37,340 nt of DNA from NCBI GenBank assembly GCA_041581055.1, contig JBFGCT010000016.1, forward strand, positions 1 through 37,340, given 5' to 3'. This document shows positions 7,344 to 15,213 of the stretch, one piece after another (the first letter of the stretch is position 1; each line of letters opens with the position of its first letter). A program made the translations under genes and the position numbers. The DNA comes from JBFGCT01 sp041581055 (lineage in GTDB: Bacteria; Actinomycetota; Acidimicrobiia; Acidimicrobiales; Ilumatobacteraceae). The notes under the pieces are model-generated. The model saw nothing but the letters and a program-made list of their open reading frames with translations. It ran no database searches and was not told where the DNA came from.

Positions 7344-8603
7344 TCAGGCGAGGTAGGCGGCGAGGGCGGCGGCGAGGTGGATCGGATCCTCGGCGCCGCA
7401 CAGCTCGCGGGCCGAGTGCATCGACAGTTGGGGGACGCCGACGTCGGCGGTCGCGATGCCCAGCCGGGTCGCGGTGAGCGGTCCGATCGTCGACCCGCAC
7501 GGCATGTTGTTGCGCGACACGAACACCTGCCAGGGCACACCCGCCGACTCGCAGGCGCGCTGGAACTCGGCCGCCGTTTCGGCCGACGTGGCGTAGCGCT
7601 GGTTGGCGTTGATCTTCAGCGCCGGCCCCTCGCCGACACGCGGCTGGTGGCCGGGATCGTGTCGTTCCGAGTAGTTCGGGTGCACGGCGTGGGCGTTGTC
7701 CGCCGAGACGCACGACGACGCGGCGAGCGCGCGGTGGACGTCGTCGGGCGACCCGCCCCGCGCCGCGACGAGCCGGCCGAGCACCGCTTCGAGGAACGGA
7801 CCGGACGCGCCGGACGTGCTCGACGACCCGACCTCCTCGTGGTCGTTCAGCACGAGCGCCGCGATGTGGTCCGACGGGTCGGCGGCGGCGAGGGCGACCG
7901 TCGCCGCCCAGCACGAGACCTGGTTGTCGAGGCGGCCCGACGCCAGCAGCGAGCGGTCGGCGCCGAGCACCGCCGCGGGCGTCGTGTCGAACAGGCACAG
8001 CTCCCACCAGGCCGGCGGCGCGGCGAGACCGGCGCGCTCGCCGATCCACGCCGCGAACTCGCCCGGCGCGGCGGCGCCGACGCCCCACACCGGCGTGAGG
8101 TGCTGTTGCCGGTCGAGCTTGAGCCCGCCCTCGTTCACGTCGCGGTCGAGATGCACCGCGAGCTGCGGGACGCGGGCGATCGCCTCGTCGACGGCGACCA
8201 ACGTCGCAGCCCCGTCGGCCGACACGAGGCGCCCCGCGACGCCGAGGTCGCGATCGAGCCACGTGTTGTTGAGGATCGCGCCGTACACCTCGACGCCGAG
8301 CTGCTTCCAACCGACGTGGGAGCGGTCTGGCCGCGGCTTGACCCGCAGGCCGGGCGAGTCGGTGTGCGCCCCGGCCAGGCGGAACGGCGTCGCCGGGCCG
8401 GCCGCGTCCGGGATCCGCCAGGCGATCAGCGCGCCGCCGCGCACCGCGTACCCGGCACGCGGCACGTCGTCCCACGCGGCCGACTCCTCGATCCGCTCGA
8501 ACCCGGGCAGTCGCTCGATCGCCGAGTCGACCGCGTGCCACGGCGACGGCGAGGCGTCGAGGAAGGCGATCAAGTCGTCGAGGTGGTGTGTCATCTCGGC
8601 CAT
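7344..8603 (-). CDS. apeB: M18-family aminopeptidase (aspartyl aminopeptidase type)
   Basis: A zinc-dependent cytosolic aminopeptidase that removes N-terminal, often acidic, residues from peptides. The 419-residue length and all M18 signatures fit: HTDSP near residue 80, GRLDNQ, NDHEEVGS with the catalytic and metal Glu pair, SADNAHAVHPNY, NMPCGSTIG and the final metal His in MHSARELCG. The start at 8603 is 4 nt after the stop of the histidine phosphatase gene. A second ATG (8594) three codons in is equally possible. The two genes probably form an operon transcribed away from pyk. Confidence 0.93.
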   Translation of the reverse strand: MAEMTHHLDDLIAFLDASPSPWHAVDSAIERLPGFERIEESAAWDDVPRAGYAVRGGALIAWRIPDAAGPATPFRLAGAHTDSPGLRVKPRPDRSHVGWKQLGVEVYGAILNNTWLDRDLGVAGRLVSADGAATLVAVDEAIARVPQLAVHLDRDVNEGGLKLDRQQHLTPVWGVGAAAPGEFAAWIGERAGLAAPPAWWELCLFDTTPAAVLGADRSLLASGRLDNQVSCWAATVALAAADPSDHIAALVLNDHEEVGSSSTSGASGPFLEAVLGRLVAARGGSPDDVHRALAASSCVSADNAHAVHPNYSERHDPGHQPRVGEGPALKINANQRYATSAETAAEFQRACESAGVPWQVFVSRNNMPCGSTIGPLTATRLGIATADVGVPQLSMHSARELCGAEDPIHLAAALAAYLA

Positions 8604-8607
8604 CCTG

Positions 8608-9234
8608 TCAGCTTCGCTGGAACAGCCCCATCGGCAGGCCGGTCCCCCGGAGGTGGCTGGTCTCGTTGAGGGTCACGATCTCGCGCTGACCGGTGGACGC
8701 CGCCGCCACACGGTGGATCGAGGTGTAGTTGGGGTAGAAGAAGCCGAACTCGAACCCGGCGGTGAGCGTGAGCACGTGCGCGAGGTAGGCGTTGATCACC
8801 CCGCCGTGGCAGACGACGCCGATCCGCTGGCCGCGGTGGTCGGCGATGTGGCGCTCGATCGTGTCGACCGCCCGGCGCCGGAACTCGTCGGGGGACTCGT
8901 CCGAGGTCCACTCCCCGCTGAGCAGGGCGTGCCAACGCGGGTCGTCGGCCGCCTTGAGCTCCTCCAACGGCACGTACTCGGGGCTGTTCTGGTCCCATTC
9001 GGCGAGGCCGGCCGACTCGACGATCTCGATCGGGCGGCCGGCGGCGACCGCCTCGGCGGTGTCCCGGGCCCGGCGCAGCGGGCTCGCGTACAGCGCGTCG
9101 AGGTGCTCGGCGGCGAGGTAGCGGGCGAGGTGCCGTGCTTGCGCCCGACCGTCGTCGGACAGCGAGGGGTCGGCGGCGCCGCCCGCCAACTCAACTCGCT
9201 CCGGCAACGCGTGTCTGATCAACAACAGCTCCAT
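8608..9234 (-). CDS. Histidine phosphatase superfamily protein (phosphoglycerate mutase-like)
   Basis: The 208-residue protein starts with LLIRHALPE, holding the phospho-accepting His8 (the usual RHGE is RHAL here). It has YASPLRRARDTAE and the second catalytic His in VVCHGGVINAYL, so the branch-1 phosphatase/mutase fold is clear. Family members act on phosphosugars, cobalamin precursors or phosphoproteins, and nothing here narrows this. The protein is cytoplasmic, with no signal peptide. It is divergent from pyk with only 20 bp between the start codons and lies 4 nt before the M18 aminopeptidase gene. The neighbourhood tempts one to call it a glycolytic mutase, but phosphoglycerate mutase motifs are not complete. 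Confidence 0.87.
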   Translation of the reverse strand: MELLLIRHALPERVELAGGAADPSLSDDGRAQARHLARYLAAEHLDALYASPLRRARDTAEAVAAGRPIEIVESAGLAEWDQNSPEYVPLEELKAADDPRWHALLSGEWTSDESPDEFRRRAVDTIERHIADHRGQRIGVVCHGGVINAYLAHVLTLTAGFEFGFFYPNYTSIHRVAAASTGQREIVTLNETSHLRGTGLPMGLFQRS

Positions 9235-9254
9235 GGTGCGATAGACAATCAGAG

Positions 9255-10709
9255 ATGACCAGACGAACGAAGATCGTGGCGACGATCGGCCCGGCCAGCG
9301 ACTCTCCGGAGATGCTGCGCGAGCTGATGTCGGCCGGGCTCGACGTCGTCCGGCTGAACCTCAGCCACGGGTCGGTCGAGGAGCACCTGGAGCGGCTCGG
9401 AGCGGTGCGCGACGCCGAACGCGAGGTGGGGCGGCCGATCGCCGTGATCGCCGACCTCCCGGGTCCGAAGATCCGCGCCGGACACTTCCCCGAGGGCGGC
9501 GTCGAGCTCTCGGCCGGCAGCCAGATCCACCTGCGCCCGGGCGACGGGCAGAGCGACGCGGGACTGATCCGCGTGCCCTACCCGACGTTGCTCGAGGATC
9601 TCAAGCCCGACAGCCGGGTGCAGCTCGGCGACGGCGCGATCTCGATGCTGGTGGTCGAGGTCGACGACGTGGAGGCGACGGCCCGGATCGAGACCGGCGG
9701 CCGTACGAGCGGTCAGCCCGGCGTCCACCTGTCGTCGGAGATGCTGCGCCTGACCACGCCCACCGCCGAGGATCTGGAGCTGGCCGACGTGATGGCCGAC
9801 GCCGGTGTGGAGTACATGGCGGTGTCGTTCGTGCGGGCGGCCGCCGACGTCGACAAGGTGCGCGCCGTGACCGGGACGCGGGTGCGGCTGGTGTCCAAGA
9901 TCGAGACGTCGGCGGCGCTTCGCAACCTGTCCGAGATCATCGCCGTCTCCGACGCGGTGATGGTCGCCCGGGGCGACCTGGGCATCGACTGCCCGATCGA
10001 GGACGTCCCGCACCTCCAGAAGCAGATCATCCGCAAGTGCGTCGAGGTCGGCACGCCGGTGATCACCGCCACGCAGATGCTCGAGTCGATGATCTCGGCG
10101 CCGTCGCCGACGCGGGCCGAGGTGAGCGACGTCGCCAACGCGGTGTTCGACGGGACCGACGCGCTGATGCTGTCCGGCGAGACGGCGATCGGCCGCGACC
10201 CGGTCGGCGTCGTGGCGATGATGAGCCTCGTCGCCGAGCGCGCCGAGTGCGAGGCGAGCTACCGCCGCTGGGCCGACCGGCTCGGCCTGGTCCAACGCCG
10301 CGACGACGAGGAGCTGCACCTCGTCGACCGGATCACCGCCGCCCTGACCCACGCTGCCTCGCAGGCGGCGATGGACGTCGACGCCGAGGCGATCCTGTGT
10401 TGCACGCGCAGCGGGCGAACGGCGCGGGCGATGGCCCGGTTCCGCCCGAACGCCCGGATGGTCGGACTCTCGCCGGACCCGACGATGGTGCGGGCGATGG
10501 CGCTGTCGTGGGGTGTCGAGCCGGTGGAGGTCGACACGTACTCCTCGACCGACGAGATGGTGTGGTTCGCCGTCGAGACGGCGCTCGGCAAGGACATGAT
10601 CAAGCGCGGCGACACGGTGCTCGTCCTCGCCGGCGCGCCGAGCGGCCGCGACGGCGCGTCGAGCTCGTCGGTCGCCACCGACGTCCTGCGGATCGTCGAC
10701 GTCGACTGA
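9255..10709 (+). CDS. pyk: Pyruvate kinase
   Basis: Catalyses phosphoenolpyruvate plus ADP to pyruvate plus ATP, the last step of glycolysis. The 484-residue protein has TRRTKIVATIGPAS at the start, RLNLSHGS, DLPGPKIRAG, the active-site signature SKIET, MVARGDLG and TQMLESMI, with a B domain (about residues 70-165) and the regulatory C domain from about 340. It is full length. TAGACA at 9242-9247 ends 7 nt before the ATG, so the mRNA is probably leaderless; this -10 lacks the conserved final T. The intergenic space to the divergent phosphatase gene is only 20 bp. A weak inverted repeat (GCCGGCG at 10727, CGCCGGC at 10742) lies at the convergent end with the MFS gene. Confidence 0.96.
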   Translation: MTRRTKIVATIGPASDSPEMLRELMSAGLDVVRLNLSHGSVEEHLERLGAVRDAEREVGRPIAVIADLPGPKIRAGHFPEGGVELSAGSQIHLRPGDGQSDAGLIRVPYPTLLEDLKPDSRVQLGDGAISMLVVEVDDVEATARIETGGRTSGQPGVHLSSEMLRLTTPTAEDLELADVMADAGVEYMAVSFVRAAADVDKVRAVTGTRVRLVSKIETSAALRNLSEIIAVSDAVMVARGDLGIDCPIEDVPHLQKQIIRKCVEVGTPVITATQMLESMISAPSPTRAEVSDVANAVFDGTDALMLSGETAIGRDPVGVVAMMSLVAERAECEASYRRWADRLGLVQRRDDEELHLVDRITAALTHAASQAAMDVDAEAILCCTRSGRTARAMARFRPNARMVGLSPDPTMVRAMALSWGVEPVEVDTYSSTDEMVWFAVETALGKDMIKRGDTVLVLAGAPSGRDGASSSSVATDVLRIVDVD

Positions 10710-10733
10710 GCGCGTCGCGCCACGGCGCCGGCG

Positions 10734-11927
10734 TCAGCGGGCGCCGGCTCGCCCGCTCCGGCTGAGCAGGAAGCACAACAGCGACCCGGTCGCCGCGGCG
10801 CCGGCGAGCGCGGCGGTCCCGGCGATGCCGTGGGCGCCGTAGAGGACGCCGCTGAGGATCGTCCCGCCGCCGCGGGCGAACGTGCCGACCGCGCTGGTCA
10901 AGGCGATCGTCTTGCCGCGGGCGTTGGGCACCGCCTCGCTGACGATCGCCAGCGACGTCACGAACCCGAACTCGAAACCGAGCAGGAACAGCAGCAACCC
11001 GGCGACGCCGACGATCGTCGCGTCGCCGGCCGACAGCATCACCGTCAGCCCGACCCCGAGCACGACCAGCCCGCCGACCGCGCTCGCCAGCTTTCCGATC
11101 CGGTCGGCGAAGGCCGCGGTGCCGGTGCTGGCGACCAGCTCGGCGCCGCCGAACGCCATCGCCACGGCGCCGAGGCCGGCGGTCGGCACGCCGAACCGGT
11201 CGTCGAGCCAGGTGCCGGAGACAACGAACACGGAGATGCCGGCGAGCGCCATGAGCGCCGTGCCGAAGATCACCAGCCAGGCGCGTGCCGGCACGGGTTG
11301 GGACGAGGCGTCCGATGACGCGCCGTCGTGGTCCGCCGGGTTCCTGGGCGGGAGCGTGGTCGCGACGGCAAGCGCCGCGACGGCGGCGGCGAGGGCGATC
11401 GCGACGAACGGCCCGCGCCAGCCGAACCAGGTGATCAGCACCGCGATCACGGGCGCGCCGAGGAGGAGCGCGAACGCCCACGACGTCTCGAACAGCCCGA
11501 TCGCCCGCGCCCGCCACCGGAAGTCGACGCGATGGCTGATCCACGCGTGCCCGGCCACCGTGAAGTTGGAGACGCCCACGACGAGCAGGAAGAACGACGC
11601 GGCGAACGTCGCGATCGTCCCGCCGAGGGCGACGACCGCCGAGAGGGAGATCGCCCCGAGCCCCGCGACCATGACCGTTCGCTCGTGGCGGCGGTCGAGG
11701 TGGCGGCCGACGACGAGGGTGGACAGCCCGGCGAACTCGCCGGCGCCGATCGCCGTCGTCAGCTGGGTCGTCGTCGCGCCGAACGCCCGCTCGAGGGTCG
11801 GCAGGAACGGTGGAACCCACCGCAGCGCGGTGTTGGCGACCGCCTTGGTCGCCGTCAGCTTGGCCAGGGTGGTCCGATCGACCCCCTCCGGCGTCGGGCG
11901 GGCGGCGGCGTTTGTACGCGATCCCAT
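10734..11927 (-). CDS. Major facilitator superfamily transporter
   Basis: This 397-residue protein has about twelve hydrophobic segments, with the loop-2/3 motif GRHLDRRHERT near residue 76 (MFS motif A type) and a related DRIGKLAS loop in the second half, so an MFS fold is secure. A polar loop at about 205-220 (NPADHDGASSDASSQP) splits the two six-helix halves. The substrate cannot be predicted; drug or metabolite efflux is common for single MFS genes. The ATG at 11927 gives a sensible short cytoplasmic N terminus, but no strong ribosome binding site is seen and a start some codons later is possible. It is convergent with pyk and follows the two-helix membrane protein gene at 23 bp. Confidence 0.82.
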   Translation of the reverse strand: MGSRTNAAARPTPEGVDRTTLAKLTATKAVANTALRWVPPFLPTLERAFGATTTQLTTAIGAGEFAGLSTLVVGRHLDRRHERTVMVAGLGAISLSAVVALGGTIATFAASFFLLVVGVSNFTVAGHAWISHRVDFRWRARAIGLFETSWAFALLLGAPVIAVLITWFGWRGPFVAIALAAAVAALAVATTLPPRNPADHDGASSDASSQPVPARAWLVIFGTALMALAGISVFVVSGTWLDDRFGVPTAGLGAVAMAFGGAELVASTGTAAFADRIGKLASAVGGLVVLGVGLTVMLSAGDATIVGVAGLLLFLLGFEFGFVTSLAIVSEAVPNARGKTIALTSAVGTFARGGGTILSGVLYGAHGIAGTAALAGAAATGSLLCFLLSRSGRAGAR

Positions 11928-11950
11928 GCGCCGCGGCCGTTGTCCGGGCC

Positions 11951-12247
11951 TCAGTCGCCGCGGGGGTCCGAGATCGTCACGTCGAACCCGAAGAACGAAC
12001 ACGACGAGTCGGCGAGCAGGACGTCGGCGCCGACGAGCTCGAAGTTGGTCTTGACCTGGTCGGCGCAGTCCTGCAGCGAGGTCCGCTGGGACCAGACCGC
12101 GAACACGAGCACCGCCAGCACGCCGGCCACCACCAGCTTCTGGACGATCGTCTTCATCACCCAGAACGCGGCGATTCCCCCGACGACGAAGATGAGCACG
12201 ACGGCGATCGCGATGTTCTTGGCCGTATCGAGCGAGAGGGCGAGCAC
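11951..12247 (-). CDS. Small two-helix membrane protein, unknown function
   Basis: The 98-residue protein begins at a GTG and has two transmembrane stretches, about residues 9-30 (AIAVVLIFVVGGIAAFWV) and 37-52 (LVVAGVLAVLVFAVW). A soluble tail of about 45 residues follows, with three cysteines (DCADQ, SSCSFFGFD). I recognise no family. The TAAGGT box (12259-12254) ends 6 nt before the start, fitting a leaderless mRNA. It is divergent from the DUF3151 gene and lies upstream of the MFS gene on the same strand. The two tail cysteines could form a disulfide if the tail is outside the cell, but this is a guess. Confidence 0.7.
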   Translation of the reverse strand: MLALSLDTAKNIAIAVVLIFVVGGIAAFWVMKTIVQKLVVAGVLAVLVFAVWSQRTSLQDCADQVKTNFELVGADVLLADSSCSFFGFDVTISDPRGD

Positions 12248-12253
12248 GGCAGA

Positions 12254-12298
12254 ACCTTACGTCGCGGAGCCCGGCGATCCGTGGCCGGTCGGTACGCT
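12254..12298. promoter_or_regulatory. Paired divergent leaderless promoters
   Basis: TAAGGT on the minus strand (12259-12254) ends 6 nt before the GTG of the small membrane protein. TACGCT on the plus strand (12293-12298) ends 7 nt before the GTG of the DUF3151 gene at 12306. Neither start codon has a Shine-Dalgarno sequence in the short gap, so both transcripts would be leaderless. Confidence 0.5.
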
Positions 12299-12305
12299 CC
12301 CGGGC

Positions 12306-12740
12306 GTGAACGACCAACCGATCCACATGTCGTCCGGCTTGCCGACGACGGTGCTCCCGGCGCCAGACCCCTCCGACGCCGCCCACCTGGCCGAGGCGAT
12401 GAACGCCCCCGAGCCCGAGCGGCGGGCCCTGGTCGCCGAGGTGGTCGCCGCCTCGCCGCGGTTCCTCGACGGCTGGGCGGCCCTCGGCGACCTCGGCCGC
12501 GACACCATCGAGCGTTACGCGGCCTACCGCGTCGGGTACCACCGCGGCCTCGACGCCTTGCGGGCCAACGGGTGGCGTGGGTCGGGCTACGTGCGCTGGT
12601 CCGAGCCGACGAATCGCGGGTTCCTGCGCGCGCTGCGCGGCCTCGGCCGGATGGCCGCCGAGATCGGCGAGTCCGACGAGGCCGAGCGCTGTGGAACCTT
12701 CTTGCTGCAGCTCGACCCGACCGGCGTCCCCGACGACTGA
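12306..12740 (+). CDS. DUF3151 family protein
   Basis: The 144-residue protein fits the actinobacterial DUF3151 family: an N-terminal MNDQPIHMSSGLPTTVLPAP, then an all-helical TPR-like region with FLDGWAALGDLG, YAAYRVGYHRGLDALR, FLRALRGLGRMA and a GESDEAERC end. It has no signal or membrane segment. The function of the family is not known. The conserved YRVGYHRGLD segment and helical pairs suggest a protein-interaction role. The GTG at 12306 is supported by a TACGCT -10 box 7 nt upstream and by the start of similarity. The open frame continues upstream antisense to the MFS gene, which I discard. Confidence 0.83.
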   Translation: MNDQPIHMSSGLPTTVLPAPDPSDAAHLAEAMNAPEPERRALVAEVVAASPRFLDGWAALGDLGRDTIERYAAYRVGYHRGLDALRANGWRGSGYVRWSEPTNRGFLRALRGLGRMAAEIGESDEAERCGTFLLQLDPTGVPDD

Positions 12741-12815
12741 CGGCGGCCCGGCGATGCACAGCGGCGCCGTGCGACCGCGCGGTGACACGACCGACCCGGA
12801 CGGCATCGACCGGTC

Positions 12816-13361
12816 ATGCTGACCGGCGCGGTGCTGACCGGCGGCGGAAGCCGGCGGATGGGCCGCCCCAAGGCGCTGGTCGAGGTCGCGGGCGCCCCGA
12901 TGGCCCGCCGCGTGGCCGCCGCCCTCGTGGCCGCCGGCTGCGGTTCGGTGGTGCTGGTCGGGGGAGAGGCGGGCGAACTGGGCGGGCTGGGGCTTCCGCT
13001 CGTTCCCGATCGGCATCCCGGCGCGGGGCCGCTCGGCGGGGTGATCACCGCGCTCGAGTCGGCGCCGGGCGAGGTCGTCGTCGTGGCCTGCGACCTGCCA
13101 TACCTGACCGGCGACGTCCTGCTGACGATCGTCAGGGCCGCCGCCGCCGACCCCGCCGCCGATGTGGCCGTCGCCCGCACGAACGTGGTCGAGCCGGGGT
13201 GCGCGCTGTGGCGGCCGACCGCCCTGCCGGTGGCGTTGGAGGCGTTCGAATCGGGCGAGCGAGCGGTGCATCGCGTGCTCCGGCGGCTGCGTGCCATCGA
13301 GGTGGCCGTCCCCGCCGCGGCCCTGCGCAACATCAACACACCTGACGATCTCGTGCCATGA
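12816..13361 (+). CDS. mobA: Molybdenum cofactor guanylyltransferase (MobA-like)
   Basis: MobA links GMP to molybdopterin to form the bis-MGD type cofactor. The 181-residue protein starts with LTGGGSRRMGRPKA, the nucleotidyltransferase signature (consensus GGxSxRMGxxKA), followed by VPDRHPGAGPLGGVITAL and VACDLPYLTGD, whose Asp binds the metal. Related proteins transfer CMP or other nucleotides (MocA and other NTP-transferases), so substrate specificity is inferred. No ribosome binding site is clear before the ATG at 12816. No other molybdenum gene is in the window. A compact hairpin directly follows the stop. Confidence 0.8.
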   Translation: MLTGAVLTGGGSRRMGRPKALVEVAGAPMARRVAAALVAAGCGSVVLVGGEAGELGGLGLPLVPDRHPGAGPLGGVITALESAPGEVVVVACDLPYLTGDVLLTIVRAAAADPAADVAVARTNVVEPGCALWRPTALPVALEAFESGERAVHRVLRRLRAIEVAVPAAALRNINTPDDLVP

Positions 13362-13380
13362 CCGCGAACGCTCGCGGTCA
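13359..13380 (+). terminator. Hairpin at the end of mobA
   Basis: TGACCGCGA (13359-13367) and TCGCGGTCA (13372-13380) form a perfect 9-bp stem with a 4-nt loop, the first three bases being the mobA stop codon. No U-run follows, as is common in high-GC terminators. The next promoter box starts 15 bp downstream. Confidence 0.5.
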
Positions 13381-13394
13381 CCGCACCGGCTCGG

Positions 13395-13400
13395 TAGCCT
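13395..13400 (+). promoter_or_regulatory. -10 element for a leaderless rhodanese-rnd transcript
   Basis: TAGCCT ends exactly 7 nt before the GTG at 13408, with no ribosome binding site in the gap. The terminator-like hairpin just upstream supports a new transcription unit starting here. Confidence 0.55.
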
Positions 13401-13407
13401 CACCGGC

Positions 13408-13716
13408 GTGGCGATCTCGGAAATCACCGTGCAGGAACTGGCGGCGCTCGGGCCCGACGTCCGGCTCATCGACGTGCGCGAGCCGCACGAGTGGCGCCAA
13501 GGCCGCGTACCGTACGCGGCGCATGTTCCGCTCCGCACGGTCCCCGACAACCTCGACCGGTTCGACGGCAGCCCGACCTACGTGATCTGCCGGTCCGGAG
13601 GGCGCAGCGCGCATGCCTGCGAGTTCGCCGCCGCCCGCGGGCTCGACGCGGTCAACGTCGCCGGCGGCATGCTGGCCTGGCTCGCCGCCGGCCTCGACTC
13701 GGCCGCCGGTTCCTGA
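13408..13716 (+). CDS. Single-domain rhodanese-like protein
   Basis: The 102-residue protein is one rhodanese domain. LIDVREPHEW (about residues 20-29) is the conserved entry motif, and the active loop is CRSGGRS with Cys61 as the sulfur carrier. Such proteins move sulfane sulfur from thiosulfate or persulfides to acceptors, in the cytoplasm (no signal peptide). It ends with VAGGMLAWLAAGL, typical of the family. The GTG at 13408 follows a TAGCCT -10 box and gives the usual length. RNase D starts 2 nt after its stop codon, so the two are co-transcribed. The sulfur acceptor is unknown. Confidence 0.88.
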   Translation: MAISEITVQELAALGPDVRLIDVREPHEWRQGRVPYAAHVPLRTVPDNLDRFDGSPTYVICRSGGRSAHACEFAAARGLDAVNVAGGMLAWLAAGLDSAAGS

Positions 13717-13718
13717 CC

Positions 13719-14900
13719 GTGACCGACGGCAAACCCGGAGCGATCGCGTACCGCTGGGTCGACGCCCAGCACGAGCTGGACGACATCGTGGCGACCCTGT
13801 CCACCACACCCCGGTACGCGCTCGACACCGAGTTCCACCGCGAGCGCACCTACTATCCGAAGCTGGCGCTCGTCCAGATCGCCTGGGAGGGCCCGGCCGG
13901 GCAGGAGCTGGTCCTGATCGACCCTCTGGCCGTCGACGTCACGAGCCTGGCGACGGCGTTCGCGTCCGAAGCGTGCTGCGTCTTCCACGCCGCCCAGCAG
14001 GATCTCGACGTGCTCACCCACTCGGTCGGCTCGGTCCCGCGGCGGATGGTCGACACCCAGATCGCGGCGGGTTTCGTCGGTTACGGCACGCCGTCGTTGG
14101 CGTCGCTCCTCCAGGGCGAGATCGGCGTCACGCCCGCCAAGGGCGACCGCCTGACCGACTGGCTGCGGCGCCCGCTCAGCGACTCGCAACGGCAGTACGC
14201 GGCGGTCGACGTCGAGTACCTGCTCCCGGTCTTCGATCGGCTCGCCGACCAACTCCTGAGGCTCGATCGGCTGGCGTGGGCCGAGGAGGCGTGCGAGGAG
14301 CTGCGGATGCGGCCGGTCAGCGGCGCCGACCCCGATGCGGCGTGGTTGCGCCTGAAGGACGCCCGGTCGCTCCGACCGAAGGCCCGCGCCGTCGCCCAGG
14401 CCGTGGCCGCGTGGCGCGAGCGCCGGGCGATGCGCACCGACACCCCGGTGCGTCAGGTGCTGCCCGACCTGGCGATTCTCGGCATCGCGCAGCGCGCGCC
14501 GACCACCGAGAAGGAGCTTTCCCAGGCGCGCGGGGTCGACGAGCGGCACTCGCGCGGGGCGCTGGCGGCCGAGATCCTCGACGCCGTGCGGGCCGCCCGC
14601 GAGGCGGACCCGCCGGAGGCTCCGCCGTCCACCGACGACCTCGATCGCAAGCTCCGCCCCGCGGTCACGCTGATCTCCGCGTGGGTCGGCCAGCTGGCCC
14701 GCGACGAGCGAATCGACACGGCCTTGCTGGCAACCCGCTCCGACATCGTCGCCTTTCTCCGCGACGACGGCGGCGCCCGGCTCGCCTCCGGCTGGCGCGC
14801 CGAACTCGTCGGCGAGGGCGTCCGCGGCCTGGTCAGCGGCACGGCCGGCCTCACCTTCGACGGCGAGGGCCGCCTGCGGCTGATCCCCGTCGCCCGGTGA
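13719..14900 (+). CDS. rnd: Ribonuclease D
   Basis: A 3'-5' exoribonuclease of the DEDDy type that trims tRNA and other structured RNA ends. The 393-residue protein shows all acidic residues: DTEFHRE (Asp36, Glu38), HAAQQDLDVL (Asp95) and the QRQYAAVDVEYL block (Tyr160, Asp164). An HRDC domain follows at about residues 205-290 (AWRERRAMRTDTPVRQVLPD), then a further helical C-terminal region as in other RNase D proteins. The GTG start is 2 nt past the rhodanese stop; the open frame upstream is the rhodanese gene in another frame. It ends 62 bp before the TACAAT promoter of the next small gene. Confidence 0.92.
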   Translation: MTDGKPGAIAYRWVDAQHELDDIVATLSTTPRYALDTEFHRERTYYPKLALVQIAWEGPAGQELVLIDPLAVDVTSLATAFASEACCVFHAAQQDLDVLTHSVGSVPRRMVDTQIAAGFVGYGTPSLASLLQGEIGVTPAKGDRLTDWLRRPLSDSQRQYAAVDVEYLLPVFDRLADQLLRLDRLAWAEEACEELRMRPVSGADPDAAWLRLKDARSLRPKARAVAQAVAAWRERRAMRTDTPVRQVLPDLAILGIAQRAPTTEKELSQARGVDERHSRGALAAEILDAVRAAREADPPEAPPSTDDLDRKLRPAVTLISAWVGQLARDERIDTALLATRSDIVAFLRDDGGARLASGWRAELVGEGVRGLVSGTAGLTFDGEGRLRLIPVAR

Positions 14901-14962
14901 GCGCCGCTGTCGCACGGAGGTCGGCCCAGCAGATCGATCCGCGATATCCCTGGCTCCGGGGG

Positions 14963-14991
14963 TACAATCAACGGCAATGTCAGCTGTCTAG
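14963..14991 (+). promoter_or_regulatory. Strong -10 box and four-codon leader ORF before the small acidic protein gene
   Basis: TACAAT (14963-14968) is the best -10 match in the window. Eight nt later an ATG (14977) opens a complete mini-ORF, Met-Ser-Ala-Val-stop (14977-14991). GGGAG (14995-14999) then serves as ribosome binding site for the GTG at 15007. A clear -35 box is not seen. Whether the mini-ORF is translated is unknown. Confidence 0.45.
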
Positions 14992-15006
14992 TCTGGGAGC
15001 CCTGTC

Positions 15007-15192
15007 GTGAAGAAGGGTCGTCATCGCCGTTTCGAAGAGGCGAGAAAACTCAAGCAGTCCGGTCCCGGAGCGTTCGACCTCGGGTTCGGCGATCGCCCAC
15101 CGGAGAAGGACGACGGTGACGACGAGTACGCCGCCCTCGCCGAGAAGTACGGCGTCACCTTCGACGACGACGACGAATCCGCCGACGACTGA
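15007..15192 (+). CDS. Small acidic protein, unknown function
   Basis: The 61-residue product has a basic N-terminal third (MKKGRHRRFEEARKLKQ) and a very acidic remainder ending FDDDDESADD, a polarised charge pattern. The middle has GPGAFDLGFGDRPP and EYAALAEKYGV. No membrane segment or cysteine is present. I recognise no family. The GTG start has GGGAG 7 nt upstream and a strong TACAAT promoter, so it is likely a real, well expressed gene. The pattern could suit binding to RNA or ribosomes by the basic end, but that is only a guess. It is convergent with the cysteine-rich protein gene, 21 bp away. Confidence 0.65.
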   Translation: MKKGRHRRFEEARKLKQSGPGAFDLGFGDRPPEKDDGDDEYAALAEKYGVTFDDDDESADD

Positions 15193-15213
15193 CCGTCCGC
15201 CGGCGACCGACGC

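Noticed and set aside
10727..10748. Bidirectional terminator between pyk and the MFS gene
   Set aside because: The 7-bp GC inverted repeat overlaps the MFS stop region and has no U-run; such repeats are frequent by chance at this GC content.
10734..13550. A 938-codon minus-strand open frame extending the MFS gene upstream
   Set aside because: The upstream part is antisense to DUF3151, mobA and the rhodanese gene, with no recognisable domain.
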